From contig JAGRNR010000002.1 in the NCBI GenBank assembly GCA_020440645.1, positions 62,001 to 126,000 of the forward strand: a stretch of 64,000 nt of DNA. The letters run 5' to 3'. Source of the DNA: JAHEFU01 sp020440645. GTDB lineage: Bacteria; 4484-113; JAFGCY01. The translations under genes were made by a program, and so were the position numbers. The notes below the pieces were generated by a model that was given only the letters and a program-made list of their open reading frames with translations, was not told the origin of the DNA and did no database searches. Positions 16,607 through 25,431 of this stretch are shown one piece after another; the stretch's first letter is position 1, and the number at the start of each line of letters is the position of its first letter.

Positions 16607-18483
16607 ATCAGCGGGACAGTCAGCTCATCAATCCAGTAGATGTCAAAGCCCTCAATGCTGCCTTCTCGGTGCAGTCGGCCCTGCACGAAGATGATCTGTT
16701 CCTGCACCAGCTGTGATGGCGGGATCTGGATGAACTGTTCCGGGTTGAGTGTGGCCTTCCTGAATTCACTGAGCTCAGTGAACTTGAGGAAAACCGAATC
16801 TACCGGTAGCTCCAGTTCAGGTACCGGTACGCCGTCGAGGCTCAATGACTGGACTCGCGCCACCACGTAACCTTCCTCGGTATTGATGCTGTCCAGTATG
16901 TCAATCTTCGCCATCATCTGGTAATTGGCCTTGTTGAATGCCAGGCTGCGTGTTTCGAGGTAGCGGCGGCGCAGCAGGTTGGAGCTGATGCCCCATGGGT
17001 CCTGGTCAGGCTTGCCATCCTGCAGGCGTACGTCATCCTCGAAGGCTCCTGGGAAATCAGTCGAAAAGTCCTCAGTGTTGCGGCTGAGGAAGCCGTCGTC
17101 ATATTCCTGCACAAGCGGATGGCCTAGCAGGCCGTCAATTCCAGTGAAGGTTGTCAGTCCGATCACCTTGAACTCATTCACCTTACTGACCTGCAGGTTG
17201 AAGGAGAATGACTGCTGTTCCAGCTGGGCTCCATCCGGCAGCATGTATACATTCACCACCGGCTCCAGGTCCCAGAAACTGTCGATCGGTGAGCCATCGG
17301 GCGGGTCAATCAGGGTTTCCGAGGCCAGGTCTCGTGTTGGCAGGAAGGCCAGCGCGACCGCCACCGGCCTGTTCAGTGGCAGGTCATACACTTCCGCGCC
17401 ATTGCCGGTCAGCAATGTGTTGCCGATTTTCGCGGAACTCGGGATCTCTCCCGGCAGGATCCGTCGCAGGGGCTCCAGCTGGTCTATATCGAGCATCGAA
17501 ACTGCGTATCGTCCCTCACCGAATGGTCCAGAATTGCCGGAACCGTCCAGGTCATAGAATGCCGTGTCCGGCAGCTGCATGTCTATGTTCATGTGCAGCT
17601 CATACTGCGGGCTGACAACCGGATTGGTTGTCACACCATCCACCAGTTCGATGTTACGTGGCACGACGGCCACGCTGTCATTGATCGTTCCTATGTATTC
17701 GATTGAATAGGTGTTGGGCAGTCCAATGCGGGGAGAGCTTTCCCCGCGTGTCAGGGTCAGCCCGTCGGCATCAGGGTCCAGCAGGGTGTCATTGATGCTG
17801 ATCGCGTAGCCTGCCACCTGGCTGCCGTAGTTCTGGCCGATCACGCTGATGTCGGCAATGGTCACCGTCCCGTCCTGGTTGCCATCCACCCAGAACTCCG
17901 TGAGCAGGGGCGCGTCCGGGTCAGCCTGGTCATAACTCTGTTCGAGGTTGCGGGCAATGCCGACGATGTCCGAAATATTCGCTTCACCGTTGAAGTCATA
18001 GTCCCCGCGGTTGACCTCGCTCCAGTGCAGTGCATATTCTCCGTTGCCAAGCCCCGTGGCCTGCAGGTCGATCAGCTTGTTGATGTCACCGCTCGGTGCA
18101 TCACTCGTGTGCCGGACCTGTCCGGGTGCCGTCCTGATCTGGAGCCTGACATCCTCCTGGACCATCCCCGGTCTGGCACAGACACCGACATGCAGTTCGC
18201 CCTCGTGCACCACGCTCAGGTGGATCAGGCCTTCATCACCCGACCAGCTTTCCGCGGCGATGCCAAGACCTTCGTAAAGAGGAATATGAATGAAGCTGCC
18301 GGCCTCATCTACGAGCGGGAAATTGATCTCCAATGAGTCCGCAGTTCTGCTGAGCTGCGGTTCAATCACTTGGCCAATGTCTTCCGGCTGCTGGACTGAC
18401 TCCGACCGGCAGCCGGCAAGGGAAATGCTGATTGCCAAGGCTGCCAGGATTGCCGCAGTACTGATTATGTTTTTCAGGATCAT
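16603..18483 (-). CDS. dockerin-containing lipoprotein
   Basis: 627 residues. The lipobox ISLAGC after a hydrophobic stretch predicts an outer-membrane or surface lipoprotein. At about 150-215 lie two dockerin-like calcium loops: DYDFNGEANISDIVGIARNL, and DGNQDGTVTIADISVIGQNYG. The rest is beta-rich and unrecognised, with a late segment about loss of precision-like bounds and no catalytic motif. The ATG at 18483 forms ATGA with the stop of the MocR-type gene upstream, so translation is coupled and the regulator probably shares the transcript. The same two-loop dockerin arrangement occurs in the lipoprotein on the other side of the regulator. Confidence 0.78.
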   Translation of the reverse strand: MILKNIISTAAILAALAISISLAGCRSESVQQPEDIGQVIEPQLSRTADSLEINFPLVDEAGSFIHIPLYEGLGIAAESWSGDEGLIHLSVVHEGELHVGVCARPGMVQEDVRLQIRTAPGQVRHTSDAPSGDINKLIDLQATGLGNGEYALHWSEVNRGDYDFNGEANISDIVGIARNLEQSYDQADPDAPLLTEFWVDGNQDGTVTIADISVIGQNYGSQVAGYAISINDTLLDPDADGLTLTRGESSPRIGLPNTYSIEYIGTINDSVAVVPRNIELVDGVTTNPVVSPQYELHMNIDMQLPDTAFYDLDGSGNSGPFGEGRYAVSMLDIDQLEPLRRILPGEIPSSAKIGNTLLTGNGAEVYDLPLNRPVAVALAFLPTRDLASETLIDPPDGSPIDSFWDLEPVVNVYMLPDGAQLEQQSFSFNLQVSKVNEFKVIGLTTFTGIDGLLGHPLVQEYDDGFLSRNTEDFSTDFPGAFEDDVRLQDGKPDQDPWGISSNLLRRRYLETRSLAFNKANYQMMAKIDILDSINTEEGYVVARVQSLSLDGVPVPELELPVDSVFLKFTELSEFRKATLNPEQFIQIPPSQLVQEQIIFVQGRLHREGSIEGFDIYWIDELTVPLI

Positions 18484-20030
18484 GATCTTCCCGGCTCCAG
18501 CAGTGATGGATCCCCACTGACCCGCTTGATCAGGTCGCACAGGATCGGGATACCCTGTTGAATCTCCTCAACCGGGCATCTAGAGAATGACAGGCGCAGG
18601 GCATTGCTGTCCTTCTTGCCCGGAGTGCAGTAACTGGCTGGCAGGAAATCCACTCCCGCTTCATGCGCCAGCTTCAGCAGCGGTACGCTCATTATATTTT
18701 GCGGCAGGTTGAGCCAGATGCTGAAGCCGCCATCCGGCTTTATGTAGCTGCAGCCCTCCGGCAGGTTGGCATCCAGGCTGGCAATCATTGCATGCCAGCG
18801 TTTCCTGTATTCGCGTGTCGTCTTGCGGATGTGCTTGTTATAGTAGCCCTTGCTGATGAACTCATGCAGCAGCGCCTGCAGGAAGTAACTGTCAGCGTTG
18901 TCACTGCCGAGCTTCGCGCAGACCAGCGGCACGCTCAGTCCAGCCGGGCAGGTGATCCAGCCGATACGCAGGCCTGGCAGCAGGCTCTTGCTGTAGGTGC
19001 CGATGTGGATCACGTAGCCACCAGGGTCCATTGCCTTCAGCAGGGGAGGGGATTCACCGCCGTAGCGCAGCTGCCTGCCCCAGTCATCCTCGATGATCGG
19101 GACGCGGTGCCGGGCTGCCAGCTTGATCAGGTGCTCCCTGCGCTCAAGTGACATGGTGACTCCGGTTGGGTTGTGGAAGGTCGGGATCGTGATCACTGCC
19201 TTGACCTCGCCACGGTTCAGCACCGTTGCCAGGTAGTCAGTGTCCATCCCGTTCTCGTCAACCGGGATCGGTTCAATCTCTATCCGTTCAGCCAGCAGGA
19301 AGTTGAGGATTCCCGTATAGCAGGGAGATTCGACAGCGACCTTCTGGCCGGGGTTCAAAAGCAGGCGCAGGATCAGGCTCATGCCGCGCTGGAAACCGCC
19401 GGTAAGGATTATGTCATTCTCATTCTCCGCCATTGGCACGCCGGCCAGCGCCATTTCCTTCTCGAGGTGCTCCACCAGCGGCAGGAAGCCCTGCGGGTGC
19501 CCGAGGTCGAAGAAATGCTCCTTCGGACTCCAGAGCATGTTGCTTGTGACCTGCTTGATGCGGTTGAACGGGAACAGGGCGGGGTCAGGGTTACCGATTG
19601 AGAAGCGGATCATGGATTCGCGCTTCGGTGGCGGCGGAACAAGGAAGAAGTCGGTGCGGAATTGATATGGCTCCCAGCGCATTTCAGGCAGTTCATCAAG
19701 TTCCCCGAACATCTCCGCCCGGGTTCCGAGGTTTGTGCCTGTGGCCCGGCGGGGCATGCCGGTCACGAAGGTCCCGCTGCCGTGCCTGGACTCGATGAAG
19801 TTGATCGCCTCCAGTTCCTCGTATGCCGTCTGCACAGTGGCGAGCGAGACTCCGAGCTGGCGCGACAGCGAGCGGACGCTGGGCAGCTTGCTGCCCGCTT
19901 CCAGTAGTCCGTCTTCCACCAGCTTCACGATCTGCTCGTGAATCTGCTGATAGACAGGTGTACTGCTGTCTTTATCAATTTTCAGTTGCACTGTATTGAT
20001 GAATCTTACACCCGGGTTAAGTTTTGCCAT
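18480..20030 (-). CDS. MocR-type transcriptional regulator (GntR HTH plus aminotransferase-like domain)
   Basis: About 516 residues. An N-terminal GntR winged helix (TPVYQQIHEQIVKLVEDGLL, SKLPSVRSLSRQLGVSLATV) is joined to a class I aminotransferase fold with a PLP lysine in GTYSKSLLPGLRIGW. Other PLP contacts include TIPTFHNPTGV and IIEDDWGRQLRY. MocR proteins are regulators that sense amines, amino acids or PLP; a few are enzymes as well. The start is ambiguous: ATG at 20030 or GTG at 19991, neither with a clear ribosome site. It is coupled to a dockerin lipoprotein gene downstream and divergent from another, with palindromes between them, so it may control both. Confidence 0.85.
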   Translation of the reverse strand: MAKLNPGVRFINTVQLKIDKDSSTPVYQQIHEQIVKLVEDGLLEAGSKLPSVRSLSRQLGVSLATVQTAYEELEAINFIESRHGSGTFVTGMPRRATGTNLGTRAEMFGELDELPEMRWEPYQFRTDFFLVPPPPKRESMIRFSIGNPDPALFPFNRIKQVTSNMLWSPKEHFFDLGHPQGFLPLVEHLEKEMALAGVPMAENENDIILTGGFQRGMSLILRLLLNPGQKVAVESPCYTGILNFLLAERIEIEPIPVDENGMDTDYLATVLNRGEVKAVITIPTFHNPTGVTMSLERREHLIKLAARHRVPIIEDDWGRQLRYGGESPPLLKAMDPGGYVIHIGTYSKSLLPGLRIGWITCPAGLSVPLVCAKLGSDNADSYFLQALLHEFISKGYYNKHIRKTTREYRKRWHAMIASLDANLPEGCSYIKPDGGFSIWLNLPQNIMSVPLLKLAHEAGVDFLPASYCTPGKKDSNALRLSFSRCPVEEIQQGIPILCDLIKRVSGDPSLLEPGRS

Positions 20031-20154
20031 ACAGTGTCCAGGGCTGTACATTCACTTCCGGGTGCCCCTCAGCTCAGTTCAGATCTTAACAGGCTTTGCA
20101 CCCAAAACCAATCCCTGTAGTGGGGATATGCAGGTGTATGGCGGAAATTGTATA

Positions 20155-20194
20155 GAAGTGTATCTGTATGCTCAGCATACAGTCTGTACACTTC
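20155..20194. promoter_or_regulatory. 40-bp nested inverted repeat, probable operator
   Basis: A perfect 19-bp palindrome CTGTATGCTCAGCATACAG (20164-20182) is nested within outer arms GAAGTGTA (20155-20162) and TACACTTC (20187-20194). It lies in the 230-base gap between the MocR-type gene and the divergent lipoprotein gene. The one-base centre is poor for an RNA hairpin and fits a dimeric DNA-binding protein better, most simply the adjacent GntR-domain regulator. Confidence 0.6.
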
Positions 20195-20226
20195 TCACAT
20201 CAGTGATTTGCTCTGCGGGAATTCCG

Positions 20227-20240
20227 ATGTATACATATGT
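20227..20240. promoter_or_regulatory. overlapping short palindromes ATGTATACAT / ACATATGT
   Basis: Two overlapping dyads just before the ribosome site of the lipoprotein gene. They share the TGTAT core of the larger operator and may be a second binding site. Confidence 0.4.
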
Positions 20241-20259
20241 AATCGGGAAGGAGAAGTTG

Positions 20260-23200
20260 ATGAGCATAACGAACACGCGATGGTATTTCATCACTGCAGT
20301 ACTGGTACTGCTGTTCACCAGCGCCTGCGGGGGAGGTGGTGCACAGGAATTCCTGTCCGCCGACAACGACAGGGGATTCAGCCTGGCAACTGACCAGACT
20401 GCCGACGGCGGTTCCGCACATTTCTCTATCAATGTGCTTGAGCAGGCGGACAGCACGGAAGTGCAGGTCAGCGCAGGCAATGCCCGCGACCTCACCCAGC
20501 TGCTGCTGCACCTCAACTATGATGCCAGCCGTTACTCACCCTCCAGCCAGTCCACCAGTGGATTGCTTGGGGAGGAAGGCGAGCTGTTGACCCTCGCGGT
20601 TGACAGTGAGCCGGGTGTACTGCACTACGGCGTTGTCAGCACAACCGGCGAGGGCTTCAATGGCAGCGGCCTGCTGGCCAGCCTGAAGTTCGACAACCAG
20701 CCGCTGGATCCCGCCCGCGCGCTGAGTTCACCGCCTGCCCTGGGGAATGCGGCAGCAGAAATTGAATACAACAACCTGAGCGGCCAGATCAGCTGGTTCT
20801 ATGCCAACCCCGGTGACACCAACCAGGATGGCCTTGTGAACCTCGCTGACCTGGTGCCGATCGCCCGCGACTACATGGCCGCTGGGCCCTTTGGCATCTC
20901 CTCTCGCCAGAGCGTGGCGGATGCCAACGCGGACGGAGAGGTCAACATCAGTGACGTCAGCGTACTGGGTGCAAACTGGAATAATGATGCTTTCGGCGGA
21001 TTCAATGTCTACTCCTCCGACATCGAAGGCGCCCAGGGCAGCCCGGTCGGCAACGTGGCTTTCGCAAACGCCGTCGGTGACCCCGCGGCAGAGCGCCTGC
21101 GCTTCAGCTACATGCTCCCCAGCGGCAGCCGCAATGCCTACGCCTGGGTGCAGCCGGTTGACGGCGCTGGCATGGCCGGCCTGAGCGGAGACTCCATCTT
21201 CTCCGATATCGTGATCAGCGGACCGACCGCCAGCTTCGGCAACAAGACCGAGGGTGGCGACGGTACCTCCGGCAACCCCTTCGTTGTCAACAGTGGCGAG
21301 GTGATGCCCTTCGTGGTCTATGACCCCGAGGATGGCGACATCACCGGGAGCGCTGGCCTTTCCATGTGGCTTGAGCCGACTGTCGCAGGAACCTTGTCCG
21401 GCGGCATGCTGAACGTTTCCGACAGCTACAACGGCAACTTCGTGATGCGCGGCAGCTACCAGGGCGAGGACGTCCAGCTGCTGGCGACGACCAAGACCTC
21501 CAGCGGCCTTGGAACGGGGAATGGCGATGGCGCCTTCTTCCAGATTGATGGCTGCCTTGAGCTGCACCTGGATGCCCCCGAGCTGGATGGCAACGGTTCA
21601 ATCTGGAACCCCTACATCGTGGATACGGCCGGTGCCAGCCTGGATTTCAGCGTCTGGCATTGCGACTTCGGCGACATCAGCGACAGTGAGAACCTGAGCT
21701 GGGGCTGGCAGCCGGAGAACGCTGGCGAATTCAACTGGGACATCAAGGGCTTCACCTTCTTCGAGCAGTTCACCGGGTTGTGGGTGATCGAGGTTGCCTG
21801 GGAGCACGAGGGCATGGTCGCTTCAGACCACCTCTACTTCATTGTCGACCCAAGTGGCGGCGGCAGCGAGGCTGAGCTTGCGCTCAAGGTGCTGGACGGC
21901 TTCGAGGATGGAGCCGGCACCGCCGAGAACCCCTACATCATCTGCGACACCACGCATGAGTTCGGCCTGAAGGCCTGGCACAGCGAGCTTGGTGACGTCA
22001 CCCAGAACGAGCACCTGATCTGGCATGTCAACCCGGAAGCGGCCGGCATGGTCCATCCGGAGTGGCACCAGTTCAACGTGGCGGAGGGCTTCCTCGGCAA
22101 CTTCTACATCGAGATTGTGTGGGAGACCGAGAACCAGCGCCTGGTTGCCAAGAAGTACTTCAAGGTGCAGCAGTGCGAGACCGGCGGCAAGGTCTTTGAG
22201 ATCAAGGTCGGCGAGGGCGTCTCCGGCGGCACCGGCACACAGGAGGACCCGTACCAGGTCTGCATCGACGAGGTCTGGGAGTTCTACCTGAAGGCCTGGC
22301 ACGAGGAGTATGGCGACGTGACGGAGCATGGTGACACCACCTGGAGCTGGAGCCCGGAGAATGCCGGAGCGGTCCATCCCGAGTGGCACCAGTTCAACAT
22401 GGCGGAGGGATTCACCGGCCCGTTCAGCATCCACGCCGTGCACCACCGCCAGGGCCAGGCCTGGGAAGACACCAAGTACTTCAAGGCGCTGGAGTGCGGT
22501 GGCACCGAGAATTATATCGAGATCAAGGTCACCAGTGGCTACGTGGATGGCAACGGTGGACCTGACAACCCGTACATCATCTGCAACGACACCTGGGAAC
22601 TGGGCGTGAAGGGCTGGCACAGCGTGCTGGAGGACATCACCCAGAACGAGCACACCACCTGGATCGTGGATTCCCCGAATGCCGGCATCATGCACCCCGA
22701 ATGGCACCAGTTCAACCTGTCCCAGGGCTGGCTTGGTCCCTTCCACATCAAGCTGGTATGGGAAGCTGAAGGTGTCGTGCTGACCGACACCAAGTACTTC
22801 AACGTGATCGAATGCAACACTGAGGAACCCTACCTCAGCCTTGTGACGGACCTCGAGGGGCTCGGCGGCGAGGGGACGCAGGAGCTGCCCTACAAGTTCT
22901 GCCAGGGCAGCGTCGGCGAGATCTTCTTCCAGGTTTTCCACAGTGAGCTTGGCGAGATCACCTTTGACGAGCACCTCCACTGGTTCACTGAGCCCGCCGC
23001 TGCCGGCGAGTTCCGTCCGGACTTCTCAGACTTCGTCGTTGATGCAGGCTATCTCGGTGTCTTCAACGTGACCTGCAAGTACATCACGGAGCAGCAGACC
23101 CTCATCAAGACCCTTTGGTTCAAGCAGGTTGACTGCGAGCTGCCCAATGAGCTTGTGCTGATCGTCACCAACCCGCCGGAGCAGGGCGAGGGTACCGAGG

Positions 23201-23457
23201 CCAACCCCTATGTCTATCCGCAGAACCCGATCGAGATCGGCCTGAAGTTCCTGCACCCCGAACTGGGTGACATCACTGACAACGAGAACGTCGTCTGGGG
23301 CTGGAACCCGGAGAACGCTGGTGAGTTCCGTCCGCAGTGGAATGACTTCCGCGTCAACAACGAATTCACCGGAGGATTCTGGATCTCCGCTGGCTGGCCG
23401 ACCGAAGGTGGGCTGGAAGTCCGCAAGGTCTGGATCGTGATCGGCAACGAGATCTGA
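20260..23457 (+). CDS. lipoprotein with cohesin-like and dockerin-like regions and about seven tandem beta domains
   Basis: 1,065 residues. The lipobox FTSAC lies after a signal segment, and AAGGAG is 6 bases before the ATG. Residues about 45-165 resemble a cohesin-type beta sandwich (LLHLNYDASRYSP). Two dockerin-like loops follow: DTNQDGLVNLADLVPIARDY and DANADGEVNISDVSVLGANW. From about residue 330 to the end run seven units of roughly 100 residues. Each has a GxGTxxNPY start, a WHxxxGDIT turn, an ENAGEF or HPEWHQFN core and a TKYFKV end. I do not recognise this repeat. The position divergent from the MocR-type regulator suggests an extracellular structural or binding role. Confidence 0.8.
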   Translation: MSITNTRWYFITAVLVLLFTSACGGGGAQEFLSADNDRGFSLATDQTADGGSAHFSINVLEQADSTEVQVSAGNARDLTQLLLHLNYDASRYSPSSQSTSGLLGEEGELLTLAVDSEPGVLHYGVVSTTGEGFNGSGLLASLKFDNQPLDPARALSSPPALGNAAAEIEYNNLSGQISWFYANPGDTNQDGLVNLADLVPIARDYMAAGPFGISSRQSVADANADGEVNISDVSVLGANWNNDAFGGFNVYSSDIEGAQGSPVGNVAFANAVGDPAAERLRFSYMLPSGSRNAYAWVQPVDGAGMAGLSGDSIFSDIVISGPTASFGNKTEGGDGTSGNPFVVNSGEVMPFVVYDPEDGDITGSAGLSMWLEPTVAGTLSGGMLNVSDSYNGNFVMRGSYQGEDVQLLATTKTSSGLGTGNGDGAFFQIDGCLELHLDAPELDGNGSIWNPYIVDTAGASLDFSVWHCDFGDISDSENLSWGWQPENAGEFNWDIKGFTFFEQFTGLWVIEVAWEHEGMVASDHLYFIVDPSGGGSEAELALKVLDGFEDGAGTAENPYIICDTTHEFGLKAWHSELGDVTQNEHLIWHVNPEAAGMVHPEWHQFNVAEGFLGNFYIEIVWETENQRLVAKKYFKVQQCETGGKVFEIKVGEGVSGGTGTQEDPYQVCIDEVWEFYLKAWHEEYGDVTEHGDTTWSWSPENAGAVHPEWHQFNMAEGFTGPFSIHAVHHRQGQAWEDTKYFKALECGGTENYIEIKVTSGYVDGNGGPDNPYIICNDTWELGVKGWHSVLEDITQNEHTTWIVDSPNAGIMHPEWHQFNLSQGWLGPFHIKLVWEAEGVVLTDTKYFNVIECNTEEPYLSLVTDLEGLGGEGTQELPYKFCQGSVGEIFFQVFHSELGEITFDEHLHWFTEPAAAGEFRPDFSDFVVDAGYLGVFNVTCKYITEQQTLIKTLWFKQVDCELPNELVLIVTNPPEQGEGTEANPYVYPQNPIEIGLKFLHPELGDITDNENVVWGWNPENAGEFRPQWNDFRVNNEFTGGFWISAGWPTEGGLEVRKVWIVIGNEI
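21245..23455 (+). repeat. seven tandem ~100-residue repeats inside the lipoprotein
   Basis: Approximate unit starts are 21245, 21547, 21880, 22190, 22507, 22830 and 23150. Units 3, 4 and 5 are most alike and share HPEWHQFN. The first and last two are more diverged, which fits growth by internal duplication. Confidence 0.7.
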
Positions 23458-23480
23458 TCCCCTGACCGGAGCAGGCATGC

Positions 23481-23512
23481 AGGGCGTCCCTACGGGGGCG
23501 CCCTCTTTTTTT
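23481..23512 (+). terminator. intrinsic terminator after the tandem-repeat lipoprotein gene
   Basis: A 10-bp stem AGGGCGTCCC / GGGGCGCCCT (one G-U pair) with a TACG tetraloop, followed by C and a run of seven T. Confidence 0.9.
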
Positions 23513-25406
23513 ATCTCGCGGTCTCTAGCCAGCTGGCGAGGATCTCATTGCCGGCCAGCCTTGCCAGCCGGGCAGGGCTGTAGCCCCTGCTGTCAACCGC
23601 ATCCGGCCGCGCTCCGGTTTCGATCAGCTTGCTGGCAAGTGGAACTGAACCGCGCAGGGCCAGGTGGTGTAATGACCCCCGCTGCATGCCGTCAATGGCG
23701 TTGGCATCCGCACCGGCCTCAATCAGCTGCCTGGCACAGGATTCCCCGTAGTAGTTGCTTGCTGCCAGCGCGTGCATCAGTGCCGTGCGGCCCAGGCTGT
23801 CACGCTGCTCCAGTGATGCGCCTTTCTCGATCAGCTGGCTAATGATCACCGCAATCCCGGTATCCGCCGCCAGCATCAGGGCGCTGTTCCCTCTTTGGTC
23901 TGTGGCATCCGGATTGGCACCGGCCCTCAGCAGCAGCGCTGCCACTTCATTGTCACCACGGCTGCAGGCCCGCAGCAGCGGAGTGCCGAACCAGGGGTCC
24001 GGGGCATCAGCCGCTGCACCCGCATCCAGCAGTGCCTTAACCAGCCCAGACGGGGACAGCGCTCCGCATGACAAAGCAGTTGCCCCCCCGACTCCTTTCG
24101 CGTTGACGTCCGCACCCCGGCTGAGCAGCAGTTCGACCGTGCTTGTCTGGCCGGCCATTGAGGCGTAGTGCAGCGCGGTCCAGCCGCAGTCGTCCATCCC
24201 ATTGACATCCTCTCCGGCATCCAGAGCCAGCTCAAGGATCGAATCACTGCCCTGCGCTGCTGTGAAGTGGAAGGGATGCAGGTCAAATCCACCCTCGCCA
24301 CCGGCCGCGCTCAGCAATTTCGCCAGTTCGGCATGTCCGCCATCCACGGCCCGGTCCAGGGCGGTGCGTGCCATGTAGTCACAGGCGTTCACATCAGCAC
24401 CGCGCTCCAGGAGCAGCTCGGCCACCTGCACGAGGTTTCGGTCAGCGGCACTGATCAGTGGTGTCTCACCATATGCTCCACGCAGCTCAATGTCAGCTCC
24501 GTGGTCCAGCATCAGGTTCGCCATGGTGGTTGATTCAACCGTATGCAGCCGGCCATAGCCCCAGCTGTTCAGCAGGTCCGGGTCGGCACCATACTCCAGC
24601 AGGGTGGCGCACACCTCATAGGTGCCCCCAAGCAGCGGTGTCTGTCCACTGAAGTCCTCAATGGGATCGACCTCTGCCCCGGCATCGAGCAGCAGTGCGG
24701 TACATTCCTGCGAGTCCACGCAGAGGTGCAGTGGGGTTACGGAATTCATCAGTGTTGGCAGCGACGGATCGAGCCCCTTCTGCAGCAGCAGGCTGACCAG
24801 CTGTGCGTTGCCACTGGCGGCTGCGAGGTGCAGGCAGCTGATCCCGGCATCCCAGCCGGAGGATGCCAGCATCATCTCCATCCCGCTGCGTAGCTCAGCC
24901 GGGTCATCTGCCAGCACGCCGTCGCTCAGCCATTGCCAGTCTCCCCGGTACAGGCGGCGCACATCAGCCCCGCTGTCCAGCAGGCGCTGGACCATTTGCA
25001 GGTCCCCGAACTGGCAGGCGGCATGCAACGGCGAGAATCCGCCCCAGCCACTGGCATTCACGTCAGCACCTTGCTGCAGCAGGGTATCAACGACCGCGGG
25101 ATTGCCAATAGCGACTGCATAGTGCAACGGAGTCAGGCCGGCTGTGTCACCGGCGTTCACCATCCCAGGTGTGTAGGCTCCGGCGATCGCCATGTCTCCC
25201 TTGATCACCGCAAGGTGCAGCGCATTCCAGCCGGTCCCGCTCCAACCTTCCATCTCAGTTGCCTGGGAAACGATCCCGAAGGGCCGGATGTTGATCGTGG
25301 ATGGCCCGTCAGCCACGTCTGTATCGGCCTGCTGGGCAGAAGCAGACTGCATGGCCAGTAGCAGCAAAGCAAACGAATTGGCGACCAGGTGTCTGAAGCG
25401 AGGCAT
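23511..25406 (-). CDS. exported ankyrin-repeat protein
   Basis: 631 residues. A signal peptide (FALLLLAMQSASA) is followed by roughly fifteen ankyrin repeats from about residue 45 to the end. The repeats read in the standard way: GLTPLHYAVAIGNPAVVDTL, GWTALHYASMAGQTSTVELL and others. Ankyrin stacks bind proteins; no enzymatic domain is present. A periplasmic or surface scaffold is likely, though the partner is unknown. The ATG lies 6 bases after a TATTCT box, so the message is probably leaderless. The stop codon overlaps the T-run of the convergent terminator. Confidence 0.88.
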   Translation of the reverse strand: MPRFRHLVANSFALLLLAMQSASAQQADTDVADGPSTINIRPFGIVSQATEMEGWSGTGWNALHLAVIKGDMAIAGAYTPGMVNAGDTAGLTPLHYAVAIGNPAVVDTLLQQGADVNASGWGGFSPLHAACQFGDLQMVQRLLDSGADVRRLYRGDWQWLSDGVLADDPAELRSGMEMMLASSGWDAGISCLHLAAASGNAQLVSLLLQKGLDPSLPTLMNSVTPLHLCVDSQECTALLLDAGAEVDPIEDFSGQTPLLGGTYEVCATLLEYGADPDLLNSWGYGRLHTVESTTMANLMLDHGADIELRGAYGETPLISAADRNLVQVAELLLERGADVNACDYMARTALDRAVDGGHAELAKLLSAAGGEGGFDLHPFHFTAAQGSDSILELALDAGEDVNGMDDCGWTALHYASMAGQTSTVELLLSRGADVNAKGVGGATALSCGALSPSGLVKALLDAGAAADAPDPWFGTPLLRACSRGDNEVAALLLRAGANPDATDQRGNSALMLAADTGIAVIISQLIEKGASLEQRDSLGRTALMHALAASNYYGESCARQLIEAGADANAIDGMQRGSLHHLALRGSVPLASKLIETGARPDAVDSRGYSPARLARLAGNEILASWLETAR

Positions 25407-25412
25407 TGCAAG

Positions 25413-25418
25413 AGAATA
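25413..25418 (-). promoter_or_regulatory. -10 box of leaderless ankyrin gene
   Basis: On the minus strand: TATTCT, then 6 bases, then ATG. Confidence 0.6.
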
Positions 25419-25431
25419 CAGTGCGCGTGAC

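Noticed and set aside
20155..20194. Riboswitch or terminator in the gap before the lipoprotein gene
   Set aside because: The palindrome has a one-base centre and no T-run, and no known riboswitch core is recognisable; an operator fits better.
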